From contig SCEG01000002.1 in assembly GCA_004102805.1 (NCBI GenBank), forward strand, positions 90,968 through 154,967: 64,000 nucleotides of DNA. The letters run 5' to 3'. Shown piece after piece: positions 18,014 to 26,992 of this stretch. The notes beneath the pieces were generated by a model. It did not search any database and was not told the DNA's origin. It saw only the letters and a list, made by a program, of their open reading frames with translations. This DNA comes from Muribaculaceae bacterium Isolate-002 (NCI) (GTDB lineage Bacteria; Bacteroidota; Bacteroidia; Bacteroidales; Muribaculaceae). A program made the position numbers and the translations under genes. The first letter of the stretch is position 1, and the number at the start of each line of letters is the position of its first letter.

Positions 18014-18625
18014 ATGAAAAATCTGATGTTTGACCTCGGCGGGGTAATAATGCAAATCGAACGCCGCCGCGCGGTCGAGGCTTTCAAATCGATAGGACTT
18101 GACGATGCCGACAGCATGCTCGGCGAATACGGACAACTCGGCATATTTCTCGACCTCGAGCTTGGCAATGTGACTCCCTCGCAATGGCGCGACGAGCTGC
18201 GCCGCCACATCAATGGTGATGTGAGCGACCACGATATCGACGCGGCCTTTGAAAGCTTCCTTATCGGTATACCGGTGGAACGTCTCAGAGAGCTTGAGCG
18301 GCTTCACCGCGACCACCGCATATATATGCTGTCAAACACCAACAAAGTGATGTGGGACGGCATGATACAGCGCGAATTCCGGAAAGACGGCCATGACATG
18401 GACTATTATTTCGACGGGGTGATACCTTCTTTTGAGGTGCATTGCTACAAGCCTGACGCCGAGATATTTGTAAAAGCCTGCGAGAAATTCGGCATAAAGC
18501 CCGGCGATACCATATTTTTCGATGACTCCGAAGCCAACGTGGAGGCTGCCAAGGCTCTCGGTTTCGGCGGGGTGCATGTGACTGACAGCCGTCCATTCGG
18601 CGATTATCTCAATAAAGAGGATTGA
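18014..18625 (+). CDS. HAD-superfamily phosphatase (YihX-like)
   Basis: Haloacid dehalogenase-type hydrolase of 203 residues. Motif I is FDLGGVI (about 5-11) with the nucleophile Asp, motif II LSNTNK, motif III Lys in YKPDAEIF, and motif IV FFDDSEANVEAA. A helical cap lies at about 20-95. Members of this branch dephosphorylate sugar phosphates such as glucose-1-phosphate, or FMN. Its stop codon overlaps the start of ribF by one base (TGATG), so a link to flavin metabolism is an attractive but unproven guess. Confidence 0.85.
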   Translation: MKNLMFDLGGVIMQIERRRAVEAFKSIGLDDADSMLGEYGQLGIFLDLELGNVTPSQWRDELRRHINGDVSDHDIDAAFESFLIGIPVERLRELERLHRDHRIYMLSNTNKVMWDGMIQREFRKDGHDMDYYFDGVIPSFEVHCYKPDAEIFVKACEKFGIKPGDTIFFDDSEANVEAAKALGFGGVHVTDSRPFGDYLNKED

Positions 18626-19503
18626 TGCGACCGGTAAAAGGAGCGACGATAGGAATGTTTGACGGCGTGCATTGCGGACACCGCCACCTGCTGTCACAGC
18701 TTAAGGAACGCTGCGACGAGGCTTTGGCCGTCACGTTTGCCAATCACCCGCTCGGTGTTATCGACAACGCGAGGAAGCCGCAGCTTATCTCCACCCCGCA
18801 TGAGAAAGAGGAACTTCTCAGATCTGTCGGAGTAACTCCGGTGATGCTGCGCTTTGACGAGGAGTTGCGGCAGCTCACCGCCGAGCATTTCATAAGGATA
18901 CTCGTGCGTGAGCATGGTATAGAACGGCTTGTGCTCGGTTTCAACAACAGCATCGGCAGCGACCGGTGCTCCACGCCGCAGGAACTGCAACGCGTATCAG
19001 AAGCCACCGGAGTGGAGATTACACGGGCAACGGAGCTTCCGGGCAACATGAAAGTCAACTCGTCGGCAATCAGAGACCTGATACAAAACGGAAATATAAG
19101 AGAGGCATCACGTATGCTTGGCCGCCCCTATTCACTGCAAGGCAAAGTGGTGCACGGCAAGCAGTTGGGACGCACTATAGGCTTCCAGACAGCCAATATC
19201 GCGGTAGAGCATCCCGACAAACTCATACCGGGCGACGGGGTTTATTCGGCTCATGCAGTGACCTCTGACGGCGATACTTACCTTGCAGTAGTCAACATAG
19301 GCCATCGGCCTACTGTCGACAATCCACAATCGGCCAGAACGATAGAGGCTTATCTCGACGGTTTTTCCGGCAATCTCTATGACAGCACCGTGACATTGCT
19401 GTTTGACGACCGCCTCCGTGAAGAGAAAAAATTCAACAGCATCGACGAGCTTCGCCGACAGATATCCGAGGATGTAGAGCAGGCCCGCGGCAGCTCTATG
19501 TAA
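18625..19503 (+). CDS. ribF: Bifunctional riboflavin kinase/FAD synthetase
   Basis: Makes FMN and then FAD from riboflavin. The N-terminal adenylyltransferase domain (about 1-165) has GMFDGVHCGHRHLL and the NSSAIRDLI segment; the C-terminal kinase domain (about 170-290) begins GRPYSLQGKVVHG and contains GFQTANI and a VNIGHRPT motif. The ATG at 18625 overlaps the HAD gene's stop; a TTG one codon earlier is less likely. The N-terminus is slightly shorter than in E. coli but the first beta-strand is present. Last gene of the rightward run, followed by strong hairpins. Confidence 0.95.
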   Translation: MRPVKGATIGMFDGVHCGHRHLLSQLKERCDEALAVTFANHPLGVIDNARKPQLISTPHEKEELLRSVGVTPVMLRFDEELRQLTAEHFIRILVREHGIERLVLGFNNSIGSDRCSTPQELQRVSEATGVEITRATELPGNMKVNSSAIRDLIQNGNIREASRMLGRPYSLQGKVVHGKQLGRTIGFQTANIAVEHPDKLIPGDGVYSAHAVTSDGDTYLAVVNIGHRPTVDNPQSARTIEAYLDGFSGNLYDSTVTLLFDDRLREEKKFNSIDELRRQISEDVEQARGSSM

Positions 19504-19517
19504 GATTTGATAATCAG

Positions 19518-19558
19518 GATATTGTATTGACGCATGGCTCGTGCGTCAATACAATATC
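19518..19558 (+). terminator. 17-bp perfect hairpin after ribF
   Basis: GATATTGTATTGACGCA (19518-19534) pairs perfectly with 19542-19558 across a 7-base loop. No T-run follows, but position directly after ribF suggests a 3' end or transcript-stabilising hairpin. Confidence 0.65.
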
Positions 19559-19567
19559 AGAGAATAA

Positions 19568-19612
19568 AAATATGCTGCGCTGTAAATCTTTCAATTACTG
19601 CGCAGCATATTT
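19568..19612. terminator. Bidirectional terminator between ribF and korB
   Basis: AAATATGCTGCGC (19568-19580) pairs with 19600-19612, with an A-run on one side and T-rich sequence on the other, so it can end transcripts from both converging units. Confidence 0.7.
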
Positions 19613-19621
19613 CTATTTGTG

Positions 19622-19643
19622 ACACTCTCGTTTGCGAGGGTGT
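19622..19643 (-). terminator. Hairpin directly after korB
   Basis: ACACTCTCG and CGAGGGTGT (one wobble) form a 9-bp stem with a 4-base loop just beyond the korB stop. Confidence 0.5.
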
Positions 19644-19645
19644 GG

Positions 19646-20659
19646 TTATTTCACTTCCCAGGTTTCACCTGCAAGTATCATTGAGCGGAGTGTGTCGAAG
19701 CCTTTTTTGGCTCTTACTTCCTCTATCTGGGTGCTTACACCTTCGTCGTAGGTGGGAGCTTCGACATCGCGTATCACGCCGATGGCGAGAGGGAGGTCGT
19801 AGCCGTCCATCATGGCAAGCTGCTGATGCAGGAAGTTGCTCTGAGTATGGGCGTCGTGCACGAGCACATCGTCGATTGTGTAGCCGTCCTGCCCTACTGT
19901 CACGGCTTTGAGGAGGAAACCGTCGCGCACAAGACCCTTTTCCTTGTCTTTGCCGAAGAGCATTTTCTCGCCGTGGACGAGGTGGATGGTGCGCTCGGCA
20001 CGGAATTCACGGTCAGTGATGTAGTTGTGTATTCCGTTGTTGAAGATTACGCAGTTCTGGAGGATTTCACATACCGACGTGCCGCGGTGACGGGCTGCAG
20101 CAACAAGTATTTCCTGCGATATCTGGAGCTCGACGTCGATTGAGCGGGCGAAGAAATTGCCACGCGCGCCAAACACGAGTTCTGCGGGCACGAACGGATC
20201 TTCCGTAGTGCCGTAGGGTGATGATTTCGACACGAAGCCACGGTCGGAGGTGGGAGAATACTGACCCTTGGTCAGACCGTAGATTTTATTGTTAAAGAGC
20301 AGAATGTTGATGTCGATGTTACGGCGCACTGCGTGGATGAAGTGGTTGCCGCCGATGGCGAGACCGTCGCCGTCGCCCGATATCTGCCATACGGTCATTT
20401 CGGGGTTGGCCACCTTGAAGCCGGTTGCGATTGCGGCCGCGCGGCCGTGTATGGTGTGGAAGCCGTAGGTGTTCATGTAATACGGCAGACGCGAAGAGCA
20501 GCCTATGCCTGAAATGACGGCAGTCTTTGCGGGGTCGACCCCTACCGTAGCCATTGCCTTGTGGAGGGAATTGAGGATGGCGTGGTCACCGCAACCGGGA
20601 CACCAGCGCACGGGTGAGCCGTTTTTATAATCAGCTGCTGTATATGTATTGTTTTCCAT
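19646..20659 (-). CDS. korB: 2-oxoacid:ferredoxin oxidoreductase, beta subunit
   Basis: Thiamine pyrophosphate-binding subunit of an oxygen-sensitive enzyme that oxidatively decarboxylates a 2-oxoacid, most likely 2-oxoglutarate, to the acyl-CoA with ferredoxin as acceptor; the reverse reaction fixes CO2. The 337-residue protein has WCPGCGDH (about 19-26) and the diphosphate motif GDGDGLAIGG followed by NNKIYGLTKGQYSPTS, all typical of KorB/OforB. Start is six bases behind korA. No separate gamma or delta subunit is present; the gamma domain is fused in KorA. Substrate preference (2-oxoglutarate rather than pyruvate or branched-chain) is inferred from overall similarity. Confidence 0.92.
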   Translation of the reverse strand: MENNTYTAADYKNGSPVRWCPGCGDHAILNSLHKAMATVGVDPAKTAVISGIGCSSRLPYYMNTYGFHTIHGRAAAIATGFKVANPEMTVWQISGDGDGLAIGGNHFIHAVRRNIDINILLFNNKIYGLTKGQYSPTSDRGFVSKSSPYGTTEDPFVPAELVFGARGNFFARSIDVELQISQEILVAAARHRGTSVCEILQNCVIFNNGIHNYITDREFRAERTIHLVHGEKMLFGKDKEKGLVRDGFLLKAVTVGQDGYTIDDVLVHDAHTQSNFLHQQLAMMDGYDLPLAIGVIRDVEAPTYDEGVSTQIEEVRAKKGFDTLRSMILAGETWEVK

Positions 20660-20665
20660 AATTGC

Positions 20666-22507
20666 TTATTTGTTGATTATGTTGTTGACACCTTCTATTA
20701 CTTCACTCACGAGGAAGGGCTGTCCCTGTATTTTGTTGATACGGTGGATTTCCACATCGGGGAATTTTGCCTGCAGAAAATCGGCGAACTGTCCGAAGTT
20801 GAGCTCTGCCACGATAACGCGGCGGTAACGGCGGAATATTTCGGCTGTGTTTGCAGGCAGCGGGTTGATGTAGCGGAAATGAGTGAATGCCACGGGAGTG
20901 CCTGCGGCGTTAAGGTCGGCAGTAGCTGTCATAAGATGACCGAAAGTGCCGCCCCAGCCTACAAGCAGAGTGTCGGCGTCGGGATTGCCTGCCACTTCGA
21001 GAGCGGGGATATCGTTGGCTATGCGTGCCACTTTCTCGCGGCGCAGAAGCACCATTTTCTCGTGGTTGACCGGATCGGTCGATATGGCTCCTGTCGCGGC
21101 GTCTTTCTCGAGTCCGCCGATACGGTGAGCCAGACCGGGAGTGCCGGGCACCGCCCAGTATCGTGCGAGAGTCTCGTCGTCACGTTTGTAGGGTGACCAC
21201 TGCTCGCGTAGCGCTTCGGGCACGAAACGTGGCTTGATTTCAGGATATTCGTCAGCTTCTGGAATGCGCCATGCCGACGAACCGTTGCCGATGAACGCGT
21301 CGCTGAGCAGGATTACCGGAGTCATGTGCTCTATCGCTATGCGCGCTGCCTCAAATGCCATAGTGAAGCAGTCGGTCGGAGTGGAGGGAGCGACAACGCA
21401 GAGGGGTGACTCGCCGTTGCGGCCGTAAAGCGCCTGGAGGAGGTCGGTCTGCTCGGTTTTGGTGGGAAGTCCGGTGGAGGGGCCGCCGCGCTGCACGTCG
21501 ATGACAACAAGCGGAAGCTCGGCAATGACGGCCAGACCGATGCCTTCGCTCTTGAGTGCGAGACCGGGGCCTGAAGTTGAAGTCACGGCAAGGTTTCCTG
21601 CGAAAGATGCGCCGATGGCCGAACAAACGCCGGCAATCTCATCTTCCATCTGGCAGGCCTTGACTCCGAGGTCTTTGCGCTTTGCGAGTTCGTGGAGTAT
21701 GTCGGTGGCCGGAGTGATGGGGTATGATCCGAGGAAAAGCGGACGTCCGGATTTCTCGGAAGCCATTATAAGACCCCATGCAGTGGCCGTGTTGCCGTTA
21801 AGGTCGGTATAAACGCCGGGGCGAGCCTCGTCGCTTTCAATGCGGTAGGTCGAGACAGATGCGTGAATATTGTGACCGTAGTCGTAGCCGGCCTGTATGA
21901 CTTTTGCATTGGCTTCATATATAGCAGGCTTTTTGGCGAATTTGTTAAGAAGCATGTGGCGCGCGGCGTCAAGCGGCCGGTCGAAGAGCCAACAGACGAG
22001 TCCGAGCGCGAATATATTGCGGCATTTGAGTATCGACTTGTTGTCCATTCCGGATTCGGCAAGTGCAGCCTTTGTCATTGAAGTGACCGGCACTTCGACA
22101 ATCTGCGCCGATATGCCGAGCTCCTTATAAGGGTCGTCGGTGGTGAAAAGGGCTTTGTCGAGAGCTTCTTTTCTGAAAGAGTCGATATCGACGATGATGA
22201 CACCGCCGGGTTTGAGAAACTTCACATTCTGTTTTAGAGCGGCCGGATTCATGGCAATGAGCACATCGCAGGCATCGCCGGGGGTGTGCACGCCTGAGCC
22301 AACGCTGACCTGAAAGCCGGACACACCGCTCAGAGAACCTTGCGGAGCGCGGATTTCGGCGGGATAATCGGGAAATGTCGAGACCGAGTTGCCCAATCCT
22401 GCCGATACATTGGTGAAGATATTGCCGGCAAGCTGCATTCCGTCGCCGGAGTCACCCGAGAAGCGTACCACCACTTTGTCGAGTGTTTTCACTTTTGGAT
22501 TTTCCAT
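20666..22507 (-). CDS. korA: 2-oxoacid:ferredoxin oxidoreductase, fused gamma-alpha subunit
   Basis: Partner of the downstream beta subunit. The N-terminal gamma domain (about 1-185) has RFSGDSGDGMQLAG and AEIRAPQGSLSG; the alpha domain (about 205-500) has GSYPITPATDILHEL and the QMEDEIAGVCSAIGASFAG segment; a transketolase-C-like region ends the protein (about 490-613). The ATG at 22507 is preferred over a TTG two codons earlier. A -7 element at 22537-22544 gives a short leader. Together the two genes encode a complete two-subunit KorAB typical of anaerobic Bacteroidetes, supplying succinyl-CoA or 2-oxoglutarate in the branched TCA pathway. Confidence 0.93.
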   Translation of the reverse strand: MENPKVKTLDKVVVRFSGDSGDGMQLAGNIFTNVSAGLGNSVSTFPDYPAEIRAPQGSLSGVSGFQVSVGSGVHTPGDACDVLIAMNPAALKQNVKFLKPGGVIIVDIDSFRKEALDKALFTTDDPYKELGISAQIVEVPVTSMTKAALAESGMDNKSILKCRNIFALGLVCWLFDRPLDAARHMLLNKFAKKPAIYEANAKVIQAGYDYGHNIHASVSTYRIESDEARPGVYTDLNGNTATAWGLIMASEKSGRPLFLGSYPITPATDILHELAKRKDLGVKACQMEDEIAGVCSAIGASFAGNLAVTSTSGPGLALKSEGIGLAVIAELPLVVIDVQRGGPSTGLPTKTEQTDLLQALYGRNGESPLCVVAPSTPTDCFTMAFEAARIAIEHMTPVILLSDAFIGNGSSAWRIPEADEYPEIKPRFVPEALREQWSPYKRDDETLARYWAVPGTPGLAHRIGGLEKDAATGAISTDPVNHEKMVLLRREKVARIANDIPALEVAGNPDADTLLVGWGGTFGHLMTATADLNAAGTPVAFTHFRYINPLPANTAEIFRRYRRVIVAELNFGQFADFLQAKFPDVEIHRINKIQGQPFLVSEVIEGVNNIINK

Positions 22508-22536
22508 TTGCAAGATATTAACAATTTTTATATTCG

Positions 22537-22544
22537 CAAAGGTA
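22537..22544 (-). promoter_or_regulatory. korAB promoter -7 element
   Basis: TACCTTTG on the minus strand, 30 bases upstream of the korA ATG. Confidence 0.55.
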
Positions 22545-22786
22545 GTATTTTAAAAGTTAAATAAAAAAATAAGACATCAATATTTTAGTATAAGGCAGCA
22601 ATTATTATCGATTTATAAGTCGGGCATGGTGTATTATTGCATAAATATTTATAAAATGTGATCGCCGGAGATGTTGATGCATAACCAAGTGTCAAAAAAA
22701 CTATCGATATAAGAGAGTCAAAAAAACCGTGATTGTCTCTTAATAAGTTTGCATTGAGGTTACTGCAAGTTAAAGGATATTTGAAA

Positions 22787-22818
22787 TTTGGAAATCAGCC
22801 AAATAGTTCATAACTTTG
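22787..22818 (+). promoter_or_regulatory. Promoter of the polysaccharide gene group
   Basis: TTTG (22787-22790), 20 bases, TAACTTTG (22811-22818): an excellent match to the Bacteroidetes consensus, with no gene start until 23140 or 23173. Confidence 0.65.
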
Positions 22819-23172
22819 CATCTGTCGGAGATTGGATTTACTTGGCTTAGTGGCAAGAAGTAAGATCAGAAAAATCCGGCCGACCGAACTGACAGCGCCA
22901 TTTCCATATTATATATGTCAGTGCCGTCTGTCAGCATAATGCAGCATTATAATCGGCAGCATGCCTGATACTTTTCATAATATTGACATATAATGTTGAT
23001 TTGCATATATTTAAATTAATAAATTTATTACCGGGGAAAGCATATACAGAGGTTCTGACAGGAAGCGGCCTGAAATCGGCGTCGTTGATTAACTGCTGAA
23101 CATTTTGCTTATTCTCCGCCAACAAACTGAATATATTCTGTGACAGAAACTGCGTCGAATAATACAGAAAAG

Positions 23173-24711
23173 ATGCCCGTATCGGATACCAATTATTCCA
23201 GAATAGCGAAAAACACAGTTTTCCTGTTCTTCAGAATGATTTTGACAATGGGTATAGGTCTTTACACTTCGAGAGTCTTACTCAACGCACTTGGAGTGGA
23301 AGATTACGGCATATACAATATTGTCGGAGGATTTGTCGCAATGTTTGCCATCGTGTCGGGAGCACTGACAAGCGCAATCAGCCGCTTCATAACCTTCGAG
23401 CTGGGAAGAGGTGACAGCGAAGCCATACACAAGACGTTTCAATGCTCTGTCACAGTAATGGTCGGCATAAGCGCCATAGTCATAATAATAGGCGAGACAA
23501 TAGGTTTATGGCTTCTTTACAACAAGCTTGTAATCCCCGAAGCGAGGCTTGACGCCGCATTCTGGGTGTTTCAGTTTGCGATTGCCACCTTTGTGCTCAA
23601 TCTGCTGAGCACACCTTACAATGCCTGCATCATCTCACATGAAAAGATGCAAGCTTTCGCATATATATCGATATTCGAGGCTGTCAGCAAACTGCTGATA
23701 TGCTTCGCCATAATTCATTCGCCGTTTGACAGGCTTGTGTTTTATGCGGTGCTTCTGTGTCTTGTCGGCATCATAATAAGAGTGATATACGTGATTTACA
23801 GCAAGAAGAATTTTTCAGAATGCCGCGGTCACATGATTTTTGACAAGAAGATAGTCAAAAGCATATTTCATTTCGCCGGATGGAGTTTCATAGGCTCTTC
23901 GGGGTGGATATTAAGATGTCAGGGAGGCACAATACTTCTCAATCTGTTCGGCGGCCCGGTAGTCAACGCCGCAAATGCCATCGCAGTAAATCTCAGCGGC
24001 ACAGTCTCAGGATTTGTCAACTGTTTCACCACGGCCGTCAATCCGCAGATAACCAAGAATTATGCCAACGGCAGCTTTCACGAGCTTAACAAACTGCTTA
24101 TTTACGGGCCGAAGATTTCGTTCTATCTGCTTTTCATAATAGTGTTGCCTGTGTTGCTCAACACAAAATTCATATTGTCGATATGGCTTGGCACAGTTCC
24201 CGAGCATACGGTTGAATTCGTAAGGCTTGTGCTTATAGTGTCGCTTATCGATGTCATCTCCATACCGCTGATGACGGCAAAAAATGCCACGGGAAGGATA
24301 CGCAACTATCAGCTCATTGTTGGAGGAATACAGCTGCTGGCAGTGCCTCTGGCCTACGTTTTCCTTAAACTCGGAGCCAGAGTGGAGATGTTGTATGTCG
24401 CCTATATTATAGTTTCGGCAGGCTGCCTGCTGACCCGCATATATATGCTTAACGGAGAGTTTCCCCACTGGTCATCGACCGGATTTCTTGTCAAAGTTTG
24501 TCTCAGCATCATCATAGTGTCGGCGATAGCCTCTGTGTTGCCCGCTCTGATAGCTTCGAAGATGCATGAGGGATGGGTATGTCTTGGCGTGACAACAGCG
24601 GCATCAATCGTGTCGTGTGCAGCGACAATCTATTTTCTGGGTCTGGATAAAAACGAACGCAAAACCCTGACCTCAAAAATTCTTTTCTACGTAAAGAAAT
24701 TCAAAAAATGA
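23173..24711 (+). CDS. Oligosaccharide flippase family protein (Wzx-like)
   Basis: Multi-pass inner-membrane protein of the MOP exporter superfamily that flips lipid-linked oligosaccharides for capsule, O-antigen or exopolysaccharide. The 512-residue chain shows about 12-14 hydrophobic helices and the conserved N-terminal segment RIAKNTVFLFFRM followed by YTSRVLLNALGVEDYGIYN, very common in Bacteroides surface-polysaccharide loci. The ATG at 23173 is chosen; a GTG at 23140 would add 11 polar residues. It heads a translationally coupled trio: its stop overlaps the next start by four bases (ATGA). No glycosyltransferase or polymerase is nearby, so the substrate must be made by genes elsewhere. 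Confidence 0.88.
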   Translation: MPVSDTNYSRIAKNTVFLFFRMILTMGIGLYTSRVLLNALGVEDYGIYNIVGGFVAMFAIVSGALTSAISRFITFELGRGDSEAIHKTFQCSVTVMVGISAIVIIIGETIGLWLLYNKLVIPEARLDAAFWVFQFAIATFVLNLLSTPYNACIISHEKMQAFAYISIFEAVSKLLICFAIIHSPFDRLVFYAVLLCLVGIIIRVIYVIYSKKNFSECRGHMIFDKKIVKSIFHFAGWSFIGSSGWILRCQGGTILLNLFGGPVVNAANAIAVNLSGTVSGFVNCFTTAVNPQITKNYANGSFHELNKLLIYGPKISFYLLFIIVLPVLLNTKFILSIWLGTVPEHTVEFVRLVLIVSLIDVISIPLMTAKNATGRIRNYQLIVGGIQLLAVPLAYVFLKLGARVEMLYVAYIIVSAGCLLTRIYMLNGEFPHWSSTGFLVKVCLSIIIVSAIASVLPALIASKMHEGWVCLGVTTAASIVSCAATIYFLGLDKNERKTLTSKILFYVKKFKK

Positions 24712-25865
24712 CAAAAAACAACATATCAAAGCTGTCAGACTGTTACGGCTGCGGCGTATGTTCCGCAGTCTGTCCGGTCAATATAATAGATATCAAAGAG
24801 AGTAAAGACGGATTTTACACTCCGGTGATAAATGATAACGACCGGTGCATCAACTGCGGGCTATGTCTTAAAAGCTGCTCGTTTGACCGTGACATCCGCT
24901 ATGACGGATCTGTCAAGGAGGCATTTGCTTCATGGAGCGACAATCAGCAGGTGCGTTATGAGGCATCGTCGGGAGGAGCGGCGTTTGAGCTGGCAAAGGC
25001 GGCATTGAAGGAGGGATATAAATTCTGCGGAGTCAGATATGACGCCGGGAAACAGCGCGCAGAGCATTATATATGCTCAACGGAAGATGAGTTAAAAGCC
25101 TCTTTAGGCTCGAAATATATCCCGAGTTTTACCGAATATGCCTTCAAGGAGTTATTGTCGCCGGCAGCCAAAAATGAGAAATATATGGTGGTGGGCACCC
25201 CGTGTCAGATCGCCTCGCTCCGGCTGGCTGTAAAACGATTGAAGCGAGAGGACAATTTCATACTTGTCGACTTTTTCTGTCACGGCGTCCCGTCACTCAA
25301 GGTGTGGGACAGATATCTTGCAGAAACCCCTTCGATACAGCATCTTGACTTCAGATGGAGAGACAAGAAAAACGGCTGGCATGATTCCTGGTATGTAATA
25401 GGCCATGACAATTCTGGAAAAGAACTTTACCGCTCGCCCGGCATGTCAAAGGATCTGTTTTACGCATTTTTCCTGCGCCATTATGCTTTGAGCCCGTGTT
25501 GTCTCAAATCATGCAAATTCAAAATAGCCAACTCATCGGCCGACATACGTCTTGGCGACCTGTGGGGAGATAAATACAAGGACTACAATGACGGCGTTAG
25601 CGGCATATTGTGCCTGACCGACAAAGGCCTGTCATTAGTCAGACAGACACCTCATCTGACCCTTACGGAAGAAACTCCCGGAATTGTCGCCCAGGGACAG
25701 ATGTCGAAAAACGCCCGAAAGCCGGCATCATATCTGCTAGCACGTCAGTTGCTCAGACACACAAAGCTGAAACTGAAACATATCAAGATACTTATCGAGA
25801 AATATGATTTTGCCGCAAATCTTCCGGGCAAGATCATTTCTAAAACAAAACTAAAAAAGAGATGA
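24708..25865 (+). CDS. Fe-S protein with FrhB/FdhB C-terminal domain
   Basis: Predicted redox protein of 385 residues. Two [4Fe-4S] ferredoxin motifs lie at the N-terminus (Cys12, 15, 18, 22 and Cys47, 50, 53, 57), followed by the coenzyme F420 hydrogenase/dehydrogenase beta-subunit domains (about 75-360; FCGVRYDAGKQRAEH, VGTPCQIASLR, DFFCHGVPS, RLGDLWG). Bacteroidetes do not make F420; these proteins sit in polysaccharide loci beside pyruvyl transferases, where they probably act as flavin/Fe-S reductases in glycan modification, but the reaction is not established. Overlaps by four bases with the genes on both sides, strongly implying joint expression. Confidence 0.85.
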   Translation: MTKNNISKLSDCYGCGVCSAVCPVNIIDIKESKDGFYTPVINDNDRCINCGLCLKSCSFDRDIRYDGSVKEAFASWSDNQQVRYEASSGGAAFELAKAALKEGYKFCGVRYDAGKQRAEHYICSTEDELKASLGSKYIPSFTEYAFKELLSPAAKNEKYMVVGTPCQIASLRLAVKRLKREDNFILVDFFCHGVPSLKVWDRYLAETPSIQHLDFRWRDKKNGWHDSWYVIGHDNSGKELYRSPGMSKDLFYAFFLRHYALSPCCLKSCKFKIANSSADIRLGDLWGDKYKDYNDGVSGILCLTDKGLSLVRQTPHLTLTEETPGIVAQGQMSKNARKPASYLLARQLLRHTKLKLKHIKILIEKYDFAANLPGKIISKTKLKKR

Positions 25866-26992
25866 AAATAGGCATTATAACGATGCATCGCGTGGCACAT
25901 TTCGGCAGCGTGCTACAGGCGTATGCGCTACAGAAATTTTTATTTGACAACGGTCTTGACAATGAGATAATCGACTACGTCTACCCCAACAGGCAACACC
26001 TCAAGCCTCTGCGAAAAAGACTGCGCAGCATATTGGCTAAAAAATATCATGCCATTATCAATTTCCTGACCAACAGCAGCAAGGACAGCAAGTCGGAGAC
26101 CATAGGATTTATACGCAACGAGCTCGTCAAAAGCAAAAAGAAATATAAATCGGCGGAGAAACTTGTAGCCGATTGTCCACGTTATGATATCTATCTGACC
26201 GGAAGCGACCAGGTGTGGAATACAGATTATCTCAATGGCGACACTTCGTTTTTCTGCAGCTTTGTCAACAACGGAGCTCCGAAATTATCGTATGCTGCCA
26301 GCTTCGGCCGGTTTACTTTCGAGGGTGATGACGCCAAGCGGTGGCTGAGCAATCTTTCATCATATAAAGCGCTATCTGTCAGGGAAAAGAATGCGAAAGA
26401 AATCATAAAGAAACATGCCGGACTTGATGCCGAGCTTGTGGTCGATCCGACTTTGCTTCTATCGAAAAAAAGCTGGGGCGAATTTGCCGGTGAAAAGCCT
26501 ATGGTCGAGGGTAAATATATACTCGTGTATATTCTGTCCTACGCCTGGAATCCATTCCCTTACGCTCTTGATACGGTAAGGCATTTTGAGAAACTGACCG
26601 GATGGAAAGTAGTGGTGATAGAACCGATGTTCCGCCGAAGCGATTATCCGCAATGGCAATATACCGACAACCTTAGCCCGCACCAGTTTGTCAATCTCAT
26701 TGGCAATGCCAGTCTTGTGGTGACTAATTCATTTCACGGCACATCATTCTCCATCAATCTCGAAACACCGTTCATATCCATCATCAACCGCAACAAGGTC
26801 AATGATGACCGCATCAAGTCGCTGTGCGAGACAGTCGGATGTGAAGACTCACTGCTGATGGCAGAGTCGCCGATGCCTGAGTTTCCATGCCATGATTTCT
26901 CGAAAAGCACCCGCAATCTGGAGGAAATCAGAAAAAAATCAGCAGACTTCCTTCTGTCAGCAATTGAAGCCAACCGACCGGACAAGAATTGA
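25862..26992 (+). CDS. Polysaccharide pyruvyl transferase family protein
   Basis: Member of the CsaB/WcaK family, which adds pyruvate ketals from phosphoenolpyruvate to sugars of surface polymers. The 376-residue protein begins MKIGIITMHRVAHFGSVLQAYAL, has the SDQVWNTDY motif, and ends with the conserved TNSFHGTSFSINLETPFI region containing the presumed catalytic His. No signal peptide; cytoplasmic. The pairing with an FrhB-type protein and a flippase recurs in exopolysaccharide clusters. Its stop codon is also the first bases of a 163-base imperfect inverted repeat. Family call is good; donor and acceptor are unknown. Confidence 0.87.
   Translation: MKIGIITMHRVAHFGSVLQAYALQKFLFDNGLDNEIIDYVYPNRQHLKPLRKRLRSILAKKYHAIINFLTNSSKDSKSETIGFIRNELVKSKKKYKSAEKLVADCPRYDIYLTGSDQVWNTDYLNGDTSFFCSFVNNGAPKLSYAASFGRFTFEGDDAKRWLSNLSSYKALSVREKNAKEIIKKHAGLDAELVVDPTLLLSKKSWGEFAGEKPMVEGKYILVYILSYAWNPFPYALDTVRHFEKLTGWKVVVIEPMFRRSDYPQWQYTDNLSPHQFVNLIGNASLVVTNSFHGTSFSINLETPFISIINRNKVNDDRIKSLCETVGCEDSLLMAESPMPEFPCHDFSKSTRNLEEIRKKSADFLLSAIEANRPDKN

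Larger units (their letters stand above)
22508..23172. other. Intergenic region with divergent promoters and long leader
   Basis: Contains the korAB promoter on the left and a rightward promoter at 22787-22818. From there a leader of about 350 bases precedes the flippase gene. In it CTGACAG (22889-22895) and CTGTCAG (22927-22933), ATAATG/CATTAT (22936-22950) and a GGC/GCC hairpin can form. GTCAAAAAAAC occurs twice (22691-22701, 22717-22727). A 64-codon open frame at 22931-23125 on the minus strand has no family resemblance and is not accepted. No RNA family was recognised. Confidence 0.5.

Noticed and set aside
22931..23125. A 64-codon minus-strand frame in the flippase leader
   Set aside because: No family resemblance and no promoter in the right place; it runs against the leader transcript.
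24708..25865. F420-dependent hydrogenase subunit
   Set aside because: The domain matches FrhB by fold, but neighbours are polysaccharide genes and Bacteroidetes are not known to make F420.
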